This document shows positions 37,001 through 46,000 of a DNA stretch of 64,000 nucleotides, piece after piece (position 1 is the stretch's first letter; each line of letters opens with the position of its first letter). Under the pieces are notes generated by a model. It was given only the letters and a program-made list of their open reading frames with translations. It had not been told where the DNA came from and did no database searches. The position numbers were made by a program, and so were the translations under genes. The stretch spans positions 372,001 through 436,000 of the forward strand of contig NZ_BBJT01000002.1 of assembly GCF_000739915.1 (NCBI RefSeq), given 5' to 3'. The DNA comes from Paenibacillus chitinolyticus NBRC 15660 (GTDB taxonomy: Bacteria > Bacillota > Bacilli > Paenibacillales > NBRC-103111).

Positions 37001-40000
37001 CTGCCCGATTTCGAGCATGATCTCTCTCGGAATGAGAACGAGGCCCGCCCCGTTGACCAAAGCGCCGAAAATATCGGAAATCGACCCGTCAAAAGAATAA
37101 CTGGACAACTGAAGAACCCGGTCCTGCTCCGTAATCTCGACGTAGTTCGTATTTCGTGCGATCCGGATAATGTTCCGGTGCGATACCAGGTTTCCTTTCG
37201 GATTCCCGGTCGTCCCCGAGGTATAGATCACACAGGCCAAATCGGCCGATTCGTTGATTCGTTCCAATTCCGACCCATCGGGGTGGTAAGACCCTTCGTC
37301 ATCCAGTACGATCACGACTCTTTGGACGGGAATCCGTTCCTGCAGATGACGCTGCGTCAGCATAACCCGGGCGCCCGAGTCTTCGATGAGGTACCGGATA
37401 CGTTCTTCCGGGTATTCCGGATCGATCGGTACATAAGCGCCGCCGGCTTTCAGCACGGCCATAATGCCGACGATCATTTCGATGGAACGTTCGACAACAA
37501 TGCCTACGAGACAGTCCCGGCCGACTCCTTCGCCCCGGAGCATACGTGCCAGGCGGTTCGCCCGCTCATTCAGCTCGCGGTACGTAAGTTCCTTTTGCTC
37601 AAATACGACCGCCACTGCATCCGGTATCCTCTCCGCATGTTCCTCAAACAGCTGATGAAGGGTTTTGTCCCGCGGGAATTCCGTCGTTGTGTCGTTGAAC
37701 GCTTCAATAATTTGCGACTTTTCAGCCGCCGTCGCGAGCTCCAAATCGCCCACTTTGACCCGGGGATCGTTCACGACTTGTTCGAGCACAAGCAGAAGTT
37801 GTCCCCGCAAACGCTCGATGTCCGCTTTCGCAAACACGCCCGCATTGTAATCGAAGCGTATTTCAATGGCTTCTCCCGGCACGACCGTCATGTTAAAATC
37901 GTAATTCGTCTGTTCCGCCATCTCGACATCCGCGATAGCCAGACCGCCCGTTTGGCTGCCGCCCGCCTGCTGCATCTGCTCGTCCATCGGATAGTTCTCG
38001 AATGCGATAATATGGTGGATAAGATCCTGCTTCTGGGCGCTTCGGGCCTGGATCTCATACAGCGGATAATAATCGTAGCGGCCGGATTCCAGCGCCTGCT
38101 CCTGCACCTTGGCCATGACCTCGGCAAAAGACGTATCCGGCTCGCTCGTCACCCGCACCGGTACCGTATTGATGAAAAGACCGATCATCTCTTCGATTCC
38201 CGGAATCTCAGCCGGTCTTCCCGAGACGACGCTGCCAAACACCGCATCGCCCGTCCCGTTAATCTTTTGCAAAACGACGCCCCATGCCGATTGCAGCAAG
38301 GTGTTTAACGTGGCCTGCTGCTGCTTGGCCACCCGCTCCATCCGTTCGCTCAAGCTTTTGCCCAGCTCGCAAACGACATGCTCCGGAAGAAACGGTCCGC
38401 TTTTCGCATCGGTCTTTTTGGGAAGCTCCGTCTGTCCGTCATACCCTTCCAGATAGCCGGACCAGTAGCGGGAAGCACTTTCCTCATCCTGTTTCTCCAG
38501 CCACTCGATGTATTGACTGTAGTCCGTTGAAGCGGTGCGTTCCGGCTTCTCATTCCGGACAAAGGCCGAGTAAGTTTCGAACAACTCCTGCGTAAGCTGC
38601 GGCAGGCACCAGCCGTCCATCAAAATATGCTGGAAGCTGAGCAGCACGTGATAGCGGTGTTCATCCGTCCGGAGAACCGTGACACGCACAAGCGCATCCC
38701 GCTCCAGATCGAAGCCCCGCAGCCTGTCTTCTTCCGCTTTCTTATCGGTATAGGCTGTGCGTCCCGCAGAATCCAGCTGCAGCAAATCTTCATATTCAAA
38801 CCCGACGGGCTTGTCCCGGTACACGATTTGCATAGGTTCCGCGCCCGCTCCGCTGTAAAAATTAGTCCGCAGCACGACATGCCGCGCAGCCAATTCGGCC
38901 CAGCTTTTGGAGAAAACATCGACATCCAGCTCGCCCAGCAGCGTAAAACGCGCTTGCTCGAAGTAGGCGCCTGTCTGCGGGTCCATCGCGCTGTGGAACC
39001 ACATCCCCTTCTGCATAGGCGTGAGGGTATAGATATTCTCGATCTCGCCGATAGGCGCCGTGTCTTCGGCAATCCGCTCCATGTCCGTAACGGTCAGACC
39101 TTTAAACTGTACGTCGCTAGGCGTCAGCTCCGTCTTCTCTTTAGCCGCGCAGTGGGCGATGATTTCACGGAGGCTCTGCTCCAGCAGCGAAACCAGTCTC
39201 TCTATTGTCGCTTTGTGGAACTGTTTCCGGCTGTAGCTCAGGTCAAGCGACAGCGAACCGTTCAGCACCATGCCGTTAATGTCCAGCACGAAGCTGCGCG
39301 CCTGCCGGTCGCTTGCCGGGCTTCCGCCCGGATACGGCGATAGACCCATCTCGTTATTTTGCAGATCGTCGTCGAACTGGCCCAAATAGTTAAAGTTAAT
39401 TTCCGGTTCGGCGCCCCACACCAAGCCGTCCGTCTTCTCCGAAAGGTACCGGCATACTCCGTATCCGATCCCTTTGTTCGGAATCCGGCGAAGACTTTCT
39501 TTTACCGCTTTGATTTGATGCGACAAGTCTTTGCCGCTCTCCGGCTCCAGCACAACGGGGAACTTGCTCGTAAACCAGCCTATCGTACGCGTAATGTCGA
39601 TATCCGTTCCGATGAATTCACGCCCGTGGCCTTCCAGATTTACAAGGACCCGGTCATGTCCGCTCCATTTCTGTACGGCGGCTCCCAGAGCGGCAATCAG
39701 GATATCGTTCATTTCCGTGTTATAGGCCCGGTGTACCCGTTTCAGCAGCAGCTCCGTTTCGTCGGGAGTCAATACGGCAAAGAGCGATTCGCTGTCCCGC
39801 TGCTGTGAGTCCACCTCATCCATATCTTTCGGCAAAGGAGGCACAGATGTACGTTCCACGCCCTGCCAATAGGCCTTCTCCATATCCATATCCGGGCTTT
39901 GCGCGTAGGCCGCAAGCTGCCCCGACCAGCCAAGGTAGGAATCGGTTTTCGCGGGAAAACGGATGTCTTGTCCCCGGCCTGCCTGCTCGTACCCGAGCGC

Positions 40001-42958
40001 GATATCTTCCATCAAGATCCGCCACGATACACCGTCCACGACGGCATGATGAACCGCGATAAGCAGATGATCGCCGTCCGCGCAGCGGAACAGGCCCGCT
40101 TTTAGGAGCGGCCCGTCTTCCAATCCGATTCCGCTCTGAATTTCATTCGCCTTCGCTTCGACCGCGGCTCCCGGATTTGCAGCCTTCCTGAAATCGGTGA
40201 TTTCCAGGCTGTACATCTCACCTTCCCCGATTCCGCGGTTCCAGGCCGTATAGCCGTGCTCCGTTTTGCGGAACGCCATCCGCAGCGCATCGTGATGCTC
40301 CGTTAACTTCTGCAGCACTTTGCGGATCGCCGTCTCATCGAAACCGTCTTTGCGGTGCAGCAGAACGGATTGGTTAAAGTGATGCGCATCCGCAAATTCA
40401 CGCTCGAAAAACCATTGCTGAATGGGAGTCAATACGGCGGCACCGGTCACTTCTCCCTGATCGACCGTCCGGGCGACAGGCTTCACGTGCAGGCTGAGCT
40501 GCGCGATCGTCGGATATTTGAACAAGTCGCGAATCTCCAGCTTGTAGCCGGCCTGGTGCAGCCGGGAGGAAACCTGAATCGACTTGATGGAATCACCGCC
40601 GAGCTCGAAGAAATGATCCGTGACTCCGACCCTTTCGGTATTCAGCACAGCCTTCCAAACGTCGGCAAGAGCTTGCTCCGCTTCGTTTCGTGGCGCAACA
40701 TACTCGCCTCCACCGAGCGCGTTTCCTTGAGGGGCAGGCAGCGCCTTCCGGTCGATTTTCCCGTTCGGCGTCAGCGGCATCCTCGGCAGCTGTACGAAAT
40801 GCGCGGGAATCATATAACCCGGCAAGTTTTGCGACAGCGCTGCTCTAAGATCACTGACAGTCAGCGATTGGTCTCCCACTACGTAAGCGCACAATTGCAG
40901 TCCGCTCTCTTCTTCGCGGGCGATGACGATCGTTTCCTGTACGGACGGAATTTTCAGGAGCTGTTCTTCAATTTCGCCGGTTTCGATCCGGTAGCCGCGG
41001 ATCTTCACCTGGTGGTCGATCCGGCCCATATATTCGATGTTCCCGTCAGGAAGCCAGCGGGCGGAATCCCCGGTCCGGTACATCCGCTCGCCGGAAGCAA
41101 AAGGATTTTCGACGAACTTCTCCTCCGTCAGCTCGGGGCGGTTCAAATATCCCCTCGCCAGACCGACGCCTGCAATGCACAGTTCACCCGCTACTCCTTC
41201 AGGCACAGGCTGTCCGTGCTTGTCCACGATATAAATCTTGTGATTATGAATGGGTCGGCCGATGGGAACCGACTTCAAGCCGGTATCAGTCGGTCCAGCG
41301 GCCCAGACCGTAGTGACGATCGAAGCTTCCGTCGGACCGTATGCGTTGAAATACCGCACCTTGTCTTTCCATTGCTGCACGAATTCGGCCGATACGGCCG
41401 AGCCCCCGGTAATGAGCTTTTGCAGCCCCGTCATATGATCCGGGTTTAAATAAGCGGCGTACGTAGGCGGCAGGATCGCGGCCGTGATGCCGTTCTCGTC
41501 CATGTAGCGCTCGAAAAGCTGGTAATCAAGAATAGTGTCGGACGTCGGAATGTAGAGGGCGGCTCCGAAAAACAGTGCCTTGTACACTTCCCAACACGAC
41601 GCGTCGAACGACAAACTGGCGAACTGCACGACTCTGTCCGATCCGGTGATGCCGAGCGTGTCCCGGAACATGTTCTTCAAACTGACCAGCCCGTGGTGCT
41701 CCACCATTACGCCCTTAGGCTTGCCCGTCGTTCCGGACGTGTAGATGACGTAGGCCAGATGGTCCGGCCCGTTAACCGGCTCCGGATTGGTGCCGTCTGC
41801 GCTGTAAGAGCTCTCATCGTCGAGCGCCAATACAGTTCCCGCATAGGGGACGCGGTCCAGCAGCCGCCGCTGCGTCAGCAGCAGCTTTGCGCCCGAATCT
41901 TCCAGCAGGTAGCGGATGCGCTCCTCGGGATATTCGGGATCGATCGGCACATACGCGCCGCCGGCTTTCAGCACCGCTAAGATGCCGACGACCGTTTCCA
42001 GCGATCGCCCGGCCATCAGGCCGACAAGCTGATCCGGCTGCACACCCTTCGCACGCAGCGTATGCGCCAGCCGGTTCGCCCGCTCGTTCAGCTCCCGGTA
42101 AGTGAGACGTTCCTGTTCGAAAACCACCGCTGTCGCATCCGGAACCCGTACAGCCTGGTCCTCGATCAGGCCGTGAATCGTTTTTTCCGATTCATAGTCC
42201 GTTTCCGTCTCGTTAAAAGCGTGAATAAGCCGGCGCTCTTCCTCCGGAGACAGCATAGCCGCTCCCGCCGCTTCCTGATCAAGGTTATTTAAACCGCCCG
42301 CCAGCAGACGATCCAGATGATCGACCACCCCGGTCATGAAGCCCTGGTGATATAAATTTTCGTTGTACCCAATTTGTAGATGAATCGAACCGTCCTCCAG
42401 ACGGAATTGGAACAGGCAGTCGCAGACGACGTTCCCGCCGACATCCGTGCCGTGCAGCTCATTCAGAGAAACGAGCGTATTGACGACCGGCACGCCGTCC
42501 GTGTACTGAAGATCCAGCTTCTCCGTCATTTTGAGAAACGGAATCTGCTGATGCCGGATAGCCTCGGGAAGAGAAACCTTCAATTCGTTCAACACCGATT
42601 TGAAGGTGGACTCGCCGCCAATCCTATTTTTCAGAATTACCGTATGGTTAATGGGCCGCCGCGTCTCCTGCGGTTTCTTCACAACCGGCATGCCGACAAG
42701 AACAGCGGAATCACCCGTATATTTGTATAGCAGGACTTGAACTCCCGCCAGCAAAATCATATAGGCGGCCAGAGGCGCGCCTTTGCTCATTTGAATGACC
42801 CGCTGCGCCGCCGCATCGGACAAAGTTCCGGAAACGGACTGAACGCTTGGAGCCGCGTGGCTCGGAGCCTTACTGTACGGCAGCAGGGTAAGCGAATCAT
42901 CTTCACCTGAAAATTTTTCGTTCCAAAAAAGGATTTCTTTTTCAAAAGCCACCTTCAT
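28031..42958 (-). CDS. octB: Four-module nonribosomal peptide synthetase (modules 4-7) with C-terminal C domain
   Basis: A 4975-residue enzyme. Order and approximate positions: half C (1-245), A4 (260-760), T (GGDSIKS near 786), E (840-1300, HHAVVDGVSW near 971), D-L type C (1310-1740, QHILMDGW near 1443), A5 (YTSGTTGNPKG near 1914), T (2299), C (2358 on, HHIVSDG), A6 (2989), T (3381), C (3448 on), A7 (4086), T (4474), final C (4538-4950) and a short tail ending EAIEFAF. Codes: A4 D-A-W-I-I-G-A-I-V; A5 D-G-S-L-L-G-L-V-Y (aliphatic); A6 and A7 D-V-G-E-I-S-S-I-D (Dab). E in module 4 predicts a D residue there. It receives the tripeptide from octA and hands a heptapeptide to octC. Symbol by analogy with octapeptin synthetase. 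Confidence 0.9.
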   Translation of the reverse strand: MKVAFEKEILFWNEKFSGEDDSLTLLPYSKAPSHAAPSVQSVSGTLSDAAAQRVIQMSKGAPLAAYMILLAGVQVLLYKYTGDSAVLVGMPVVKKPQETRRPINHTVILKNRIGGESTFKSVLNELKVSLPEAIRHQQIPFLKMTEKLDLQYTDGVPVVNTLVSLNELHGTDVGGNVVCDCLFQFRLEDGSIHLQIGYNENLYHQGFMTGVVDHLDRLLAGGLNNLDQEAAGAAMLSPEEERRLIHAFNETETDYESEKTIHGLIEDQAVRVPDATAVVFEQERLTYRELNERANRLAHTLRAKGVQPDQLVGLMAGRSLETVVGILAVLKAGGAYVPIDPEYPEERIRYLLEDSGAKLLLTQRRLLDRVPYAGTVLALDDESSYSADGTNPEPVNGPDHLAYVIYTSGTTGKPKGVMVEHHGLVSLKNMFRDTLGITGSDRVVQFASLSFDASCWEVYKALFFGAALYIPTSDTILDYQLFERYMDENGITAAILPPTYAAYLNPDHMTGLQKLITGGSAVSAEFVQQWKDKVRYFNAYGPTEASIVTTVWAAGPTDTGLKSVPIGRPIHNHKIYIVDKHGQPVPEGVAGELCIAGVGLARGYLNRPELTEEKFVENPFASGERMYRTGDSARWLPDGNIEYMGRIDHQVKIRGYRIETGEIEEQLLKIPSVQETIVIAREEESGLQLCAYVVGDQSLTVSDLRAALSQNLPGYMIPAHFVQLPRMPLTPNGKIDRKALPAPQGNALGGGEYVAPRNEAEQALADVWKAVLNTERVGVTDHFFELGGDSIKSIQVSSRLHQAGYKLEIRDLFKYPTIAQLSLHVKPVARTVDQGEVTGAAVLTPIQQWFFEREFADAHHFNQSVLLHRKDGFDETAIRKVLQKLTEHHDALRMAFRKTEHGYTAWNRGIGEGEMYSLEITDFRKAANPGAAVEAKANEIQSGIGLEDGPLLKAGLFRCADGDHLLIAVHHAVVDGVSWRILMEDIALGYEQAGRGQDIRFPAKTDSYLGWSGQLAAYAQSPDMDMEKAYWQGVERTSVPPLPKDMDEVDSQQRDSESLFAVLTPDETELLLKRVHRAYNTEMNDILIAALGAAVQKWSGHDRVLVNLEGHGREFIGTDIDITRTIGWFTSKFPVVLEPESGKDLSHQIKAVKESLRRIPNKGIGYGVCRYLSEKTDGLVWGAEPEINFNYLGQFDDDLQNNEMGLSPYPGGSPASDRQARSFVLDINGMVLNGSLSLDLSYSRKQFHKATIERLVSLLEQSLREIIAHCAAKEKTELTPSDVQFKGLTVTDMERIAEDTAPIGEIENIYTLTPMQKGMWFHSAMDPQTGAYFEQARFTLLGELDVDVFSKSWAELAARHVVLRTNFYSGAGAEPMQIVYRDKPVGFEYEDLLQLDSAGRTAYTDKKAEEDRLRGFDLERDALVRVTVLRTDEHRYHVLLSFQHILMDGWCLPQLTQELFETYSAFVRNEKPERTASTDYSQYIEWLEKQDEESASRYWSGYLEGYDGQTELPKKTDAKSGPFLPEHVVCELGKSLSERMERVAKQQQATLNTLLQSAWGVVLQKINGTGDAVFGSVVSGRPAEIPGIEEMIGLFINTVPVRVTSEPDTSFAEVMAKVQEQALESGRYDYYPLYEIQARSAQKQDLIHHIIAFENYPMDEQMQQAGGSQTGGLAIADVEMAEQTNYDFNMTVVPGEAIEIRFDYNAGVFAKADIERLRGQLLLVLEQVVNDPRVKVGDLELATAAEKSQIIEAFNDTTTEFPRDKTLHQLFEEHAERIPDAVAVVFEQKELTYRELNERANRLARMLRGEGVGRDCLVGIVVERSIEMIVGIMAVLKAGGAYVPIDPEYPEERIRYLIEDSGARVMLTQRHLQERIPVQRVVIVLDDEGSYHPDGSELERINESADLACVIYTSGTTGNPKGNLVSHRNIIRIARNTNYVEITEQDRVLQLSSYSFDGSISDIFGALVNGAGLVLIPREIMLEIGQLAELIERQRITVSLITTAFFNVLVDVNVDCLRHMRAILFGGERVSVGHVRKAVDHLGPGKIIHLYGPSESTVYATYYVVNEVAEDAVNVPIGRPISNTTAYIVDARNNLQPIGVAGELCVAGEGLVRGYLNRPELTAEKFVDNPFVPGERMYRTGDVARWLPDGTIEYVGRMDDQVKIRGFRIELGEIEAQLLKVESIRKATVIARETASGDKQLCAYFTADGELQASRLRSALSRELPGYMIPSYFVQLEEMPLTTNGKVDRRALPAPELSLQEGTEHTAPRTPLETDLAAIWQSVLGLEKVGVKDNFFELGGHSLRATTLVSRLRKELHVDFPLKDVFVYSTVEEMAQAIANLAQLSFSSIPKAEESDYYPLSSAQKRLFILQQLEGADQSYNMPGALLLEGALDRHRFEEAFRGLIARHETLRTGFGIINGEAVQRIDSDADFSVEHIRASEEEAVEAVQKFIRPFDLAAPPLLRVGLIELAEDRHILMFDMHHIVSDGVSMDVLVEEFVRLYSGEELEPLHIQYKDYAVWQQSEGQKEQLKRQEAYWLDVFRGELPVLELPTDFARPAVQSYEGQTLEFFVDAQKSEALKRLAAESGSTLYMVLLAAYTVLLHKYTAQEDLVVGTSIAGRTHGDVQPLIGMFVNTLAIRNYPAAGKTFLSYLQEVKETTLGAYEHQTYPFEELVEKVQTARDLSRNPIFDTMFSLQNLENKEFELEGLKLTSYPSEYGMAKFDLSLDVVEESGGLECSLEYATSLYKKETVERMAQHFEQLLGAIAEKPEAKIAELELLTLFEKEQLFEAFNPAMSELPQVQTFHRLFEEQAVSTPDAAAVVYEDKQLTYRELNEKANRLAATLREGGVGRESIVGILAERSVELLVGVIAVWKAGGAYVPLDPDYPADRIRFMLEDSGATVLLTQTSLRESSEAWLEAEETSLRTILCLDDEKSYSGDGENAAVGVVLEGSVNGDSADSAASGSLSDSGTPDGVPAETQPHDLAYVIYTSGTTGRPKGVMIEHGSLVNTAAAYRQEYRLDRFPVRLLQLASFSFDVFVGDIARTLYNGGTMVIVPKDDRIDPARLHGWIQEQQITVFESTPALIVPFMEHVAQNALDMSSMELLITSSDSCSVGDYRVLQERFGSQFRIINSYGVTEAAIDSSFYDEPLAKLPETGSVPIGKAWLNARFYIVDAHLNPVPVGVLGELCIGGPGVARGYLNRPDLTEEKFVDSPFVAGERLYRTGDLARWTADGNVDFIGRIDHQAKIRGYRIETGEVESQLLQADGVREAVVLVREDGSGQKALCAYFTADGELAVNSLRSALAQELPGYMIPSYFIRLERIPLTPNGKVDRKALPAPEAGVDGGAEYIAPRTPLEAKLAAIWQDVLGLQKEIGIRDNFFDLGGHSLRATTLVGKVHKELNVDLPLRDVFRHSTVEEMAAAIANMERQEHVSIPLAEERDHYPQSSAQKRLYILNQLEGAELSYNMPGALLLEGALDQNRFEEAFRSLTRRHETLRTGFEMVNGEAVQRVYADVDFSVEHFSAAEEEAAETVQNFVRPFDLAKPPLLRVGLVELAVERHILLFDMHHIVSDGVSMDVLVEEFVRLYSGESLEPLRIQYKDYAVWQQSETQKEQLKRQEAYWLDVFGGELPVLELPTDYARPAVQSYEGRTLEYFLEAQKSDALKQLAAETGTTLYMVLFAAYTVMLHKYTGQEDLIVGTPIAGRNHGDVEPLIGMFINTLAIRSYPAAEKTFLSYLQEVKETTLGAYEHQNYPFEELVEKVQVARDLSRNPIFDTMFTLQNTDNKDFELEGLRLTSYPSESTMAKFDLSLDVMEDSGGLDYSFEYSTALYRKETVEMMAQHFEQLLGAIAEKPEAKIAELELLTLSEKEQLFEAFNPAMSELPQVQTFHRLFEEQAVSTPDAAAVVYTDKQLSYRELNEKANRLAARLRADGVGRESIVGILADRSVELLVGVIAVWKAGGAYVPLDPDYPADRIRFMLEDSGATVLLTETSLREDAEAWLEAEETALRTILCLDDERSYSGDGENAAVGSKAVGNANESVESARVSAGQGDGAALSSTADSESDGIPYETQPHDLAYVIYTSGTTGRPKGVMIEHGSLVNTAAAYRREYRLDRFPVRLLQLASFSFDVFVGDIARTLYNGGTMVIVPKDDRIDPARLHGWIHEQQITVFESTPALIVPFMEHVAQHELDMSSMELLITSSDSCSVGDYRVLQERFGSQFRIINSYGVTEAAIDSSFYDEPLAKLPDTGSVPIGKAWLNARFYIVDAHLNPVPVGVLGELCIGGPGVARGYLNRPDLTEEKFVDSPFVTGERLYRTGDLARWTAEGNVDFIGRIDHQAKIRGYRIETGEVESQLLQADGIREAVVLVREDGGGQKALCAYFTADGELAVSSLRSALAQELPGYMIPSYFIRLDRIPLTPNGKVDRKALPAPEAGVDGGAEYIAPRTPLEEKLTAIWQDVLGLQKEIGIRDNFFDLGGHSLRATTLVGKVHKELNVDLPLRDVFRHSTVEEMAAAIARMERQEHVSIPLAEEREYYPLSSAQKRLFIQHTLEGADQLYNMPEMLQLEGPVDIDRIQEAFRTLIARHETLRTGFEMVHGEPVQRVHAQVEFAVETSKSAKEDAAQIARSFVRAFDLRTPPLLRAGLIELEPELHILMFDMHHMVSDGVSMSILVDEFSRLYAGEELPPLRIQYKDYAAWQQSETYKERTRQQESYWLEALAGDLPDVELPADYDRLPVRSYEGAHLEFEVGADLTAELGVLAARSGSTMFMILLSAYNVLLSKYSGQEDVIVGTPVAGRTDADLEPVIGMFVNTLAIRNRPAGDKTFLSFLEEVKESALGAFEHQDYPFEELVERLNVKRDAGRNPLFDTVFDMQNIEEHEASLGTLRLKPYELDDLEEAKFDLTLFMSEDSGTLSGGFFYGTKLFKEARIRTMVQDYLHILSQICENPEKRLSEIQCLKPSSGTKSSVEAIEFAF
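29435..31351 (-). repeat. Duplicated Dab module copy 4 (A7-T)
   Basis: Covers A7 and its carrier domain and is nearly identical to the copies at 32714, 44442 and 47698. It differs mainly in the insert before the YTSGTTG motif, which here reads differently (about 30765-30880, rich in Ala, Ser, Gly and Glu) and ends SDGIPYETQPHDLAY. Confidence 0.8.
32714..34606 (-). repeat. Duplicated Dab module copy 3 (A6-T)
   Basis: Covers A6 and its carrier domain. The insert before YTSGTTG (about 34030-34130) contains LEGSVNGDSADSAASGSLSD and is almost the same as in the A3 copy of the other synthetase, which argues for recent duplication or conversion between genes. Confidence 0.8.
38630..38632 (-). other. 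Gln in place of the first His of a condensation motif
   Basis: In the D-L type C domain of module 5 the motif reads QHILMDGW: the minus-strand codon CAG gives Gln1443 where the sister domain in octA has His. The second, catalytic His and the Asp are kept, so activity is probably retained. Confidence 0.85.
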
Positions 42959-42978
42959 CGTTCCCCTCTCTTTTCGTT

Positions 42979-43033
42979 AAAAAAAGCGATCCGGCGGATT
43001 GCATACGGAATGCGCCGTACGCACATCCGCCGG
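42979..43033 (-). terminator. Terminator-like hairpin between octA and octB
   Basis: On the minus strand a stem of about 18 bp (CCGGCGGAT-G-TGCGTACGG against CCGTATGCAATCCGCCGG, one bulge, one G-T pair) is followed after GATCGC-type sequence by seven T. The 5-base gap between stem and T-run may make it inefficient. It lies inside the operon, between the octA stop at 43042 and the octB start at 42958, so partial termination would lower expression of octB and later genes. Confidence 0.6.
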
Positions 43034-43041
43034 GTAAAGCT

Positions 43042-46000
43042 TTAGAAAACAATATCAATAGCTTCCAACAAGTCCTCTTCCTGCTCCGAAGAACCGTTTA
43101 AGGAAAGATCTTTCAGCAGGACATGAGGCTGCTCGCAAATTTTGGAGAGGATGGTCAGAAAGTCTTCGGCGAAATTGTCGATCATGTTCCGGGTAAACAG
43201 TTTAGTCGCATATTCAAAATGACCGCTCATGCCTTCTTCCTCATGCGTAACTTCCAGGGTCAGATCAAATTTGGCGACCGTCTGGGCCTCGATATAAGGT
43301 TCGACGGTTAACTCTCCGAAACGGCTGATCCGGTCTTCTCTGGTTTCCATCACAAACACCGTGTCAAATATCGGATGCCGGCTCAAGTCCCTTGCCGCCT
43401 GTACTTTTTCCACAAGCTCCTCGAACGGATAATCCTGGTTTTCATAGGCTCCCAGCATCGTTTCTTTGATTTCCTCCAGGTAAGAAAGGAACATTTTCTC
43501 GTCGGCCGGGTAATTCCGGATCGCCAGCGTGTTCACGAACATCCCGATCAATGGTTCCGTATCCGCATGAGTTCTGCCTGAGACCGGCGTACCCACAATG
43601 ATGTCTTCTTGCCCGGAATACTTATGCAGCAGAATCGTGTAGGCGGCGAGGAAAACCATATACAAGGTTGCGCCGTTCTCGTCCGCGATTTGCCGCAAGG
43701 CTTCGCTTTGCTGCTTATCTATGGCAAAATCCAGCACATCTCCCTCGTAGCTGCGCACCGCCGGTCTCGCGAAATCGGTCGCCAGTTCAAGCCGCGGCAG
43801 TTCTCCGTCCAGTACGTCCAGCCAGTACGCTTCCTGTTTTTTCAGACGTTCGCTCTGCGCTTCGGACTGCTGCCAGGAAGCGAAGTCCTTGTATTGAATC
43901 CGCAGCGGCTGGAGGCTTTCACCCGTATACAAACGGAGAAGATCGTCGATTAAAATGCCGGTCGACACGCCGTCGGATACAAGATGATGGATGTCGAACA
44001 TCAGAATATGCCGGTTCCGCTCCAGTCCGATCAGACCGACCCGCAGCAGCGGCGGTTGTTCCAGATCAAAGACGCGGACAAACTGTGCGGCAATTTCCCG
44101 GGCTCCTTCTTCGTCCGACTGCCGGTACTCCAGGGCGAAATTCACTTCCGGGTAAATAACCTGCGCCGGTTCGCCGTCCACCATCTCAAATACGGTACGT
44201 AAAATCTCATGACGACCGATCAGCCCGCGAAGCGCAGCTTCGAAGCGGCCGCGGTCCAGTTCCCCTTTGAGGACCATAAGGCCCGACATATTGTAGCTCA
44301 GCTCCGCGCCTTCCATCTGATGCTGGATGTACAGCCTTTTCTGTACGGAAGACAGCGGGTAATGAGCGCGTTTCTCGAGTACAGGGATGGCGGTATGTTC
44401 CCGGTGTTCCAATCCCGCTATGGTTTGAGCCATTTCTTCAATCGTCGAATGACGGAAAACGTCTCTTAACGGCAGATCGACGTTCAGTTCCTTGTGCACT
44501 TTGCCGACAAGCGTCGTCGCCCGCAGGGAATGTCCGCCCAGGTCAAAGAAGTTATCGCGGATCCCGATTTCCTTCTGAAGACCGAGCACGTCCTGCCAAA
44601 TGACAGCCAGCTTCGCTTCCAGCGGCGTGCGTGGCGCGATATATTCCGCACCTCCGTCTACGCCCGCTTCCGGCGCAGGCAGCGCCTTCCGGTCCACTTT
44701 CCCGTTCGGCGTCAGCGGAATCCGCTCCAGCCGGATGAAATACGACGGGATCATGTAGCCCGGCAATTCCTGCGCCAGCGCGCTTCGCAGACTGCTCACG
44801 GCATGCTCTCCGTCCGCCGTGAAGTACGCGCACAGCGCTTTCTGTCCGCCGCCGTCTTCGCGTACGAGGACGACCGCTTCGCGGACTCCGTCCGCCTGGA
44901 GAAGCTGCGACTCGACCTCACCGGTTTCGATCCGGTAACCCCGGATTTTCGCCTGGTGGTCGATCCGCCCGATAAAGTCCACGTTGCCTTCCGCCGTCCA
45001 ACGGGCCAAGTCGCCCGTGCGGTATAGACGTTCACCCGTGACGAACGGGCTGTCCACGAATTTCTCTTCCGTCAGATCCGGACGGTTCAAGTAGCCCCGT
45101 GCCACGCCCGGGCCACCGATACACAGCTCGCCCAGAACGCCCACCGGGACCGGGTTCAGGTGTGCGTCCACGATGTAGAACCTCGCGTTCAGCCACGCTT
45201 TGCCGATTGGCACGCTGCCCGTATCCGGCAGCTTCGCCAGAGGTTCGTCATAGAAGCTCGAATCAATCGCCGCTTCCGTGACGCCGTAGCTGTTGATGAT
45301 CCGGAACTGCGAGCCGAAGCGCTCCTGCAGCACACGGTAATCGCCCACGCTGCAGCTGTCGGAGCTGGTGATAAGCAGCTCCATCGAGCTCATATCCAGC
45401 GCGTTCTGCGCCACATGTTCCATGAACGGCACGATGAGCGCCGGGGTCGATTCGAACACCGTGATCTGTTGTTCGTGGATCCAGCCGTGCAGGCGGGCCG
45501 GGTCGATCCGGTCGTCTTTCGGCACGATAACCATGGTGCCGCCGTTGTACAGCGTCCGCGCGATATCTCCGACGAACACGTCGAAGGAGAAACTCGCGAG
45601 CTGGAGCAAGCGGACCGGGAACCGGTCGAGCCGGTATTCCCGGCGGTAGGCGGCCGCCGTGTTCACAAGGCTGCCGTGCTCGATCATGACGCCTTTGGGC
45701 CGTCCCGTCGTGCCCGACGTGTAGATCACGTAGGCGAGATCGTGCGGCTGGGTTTCGGACGGGACACCGTCCAGAGTGCCTGAATCGGACAAGCTGCCGG
45801 ACGCTGCACTGTCAGCCGAATCTCCGTTTGCGCTGCCTTCCAAGACGACTCCGACAGCCGCATTCTCTCCGTCTCCGCTGTACGACTTCTCGTCGTCCAG
45901 GCAAAGAATCGTGCGCAGCGCCGTCTCTTCCGCTTCCAGCCAAGCCTCGCTGCTCTCTCTCAAAGACATCTGCGTCAGCAGCACCGTCGCCCCGCTGTCT

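Noticed and set aside
36476-38308. 610-codon open frame on the plus strand
   Set aside because: It lies fully opposite octB, is rich in Arg, His and Asp as expected for a reverse-strand reading of GC-rich NRPS codons, and shows no domain. The minus-strand frame has clear NRPS motifs.
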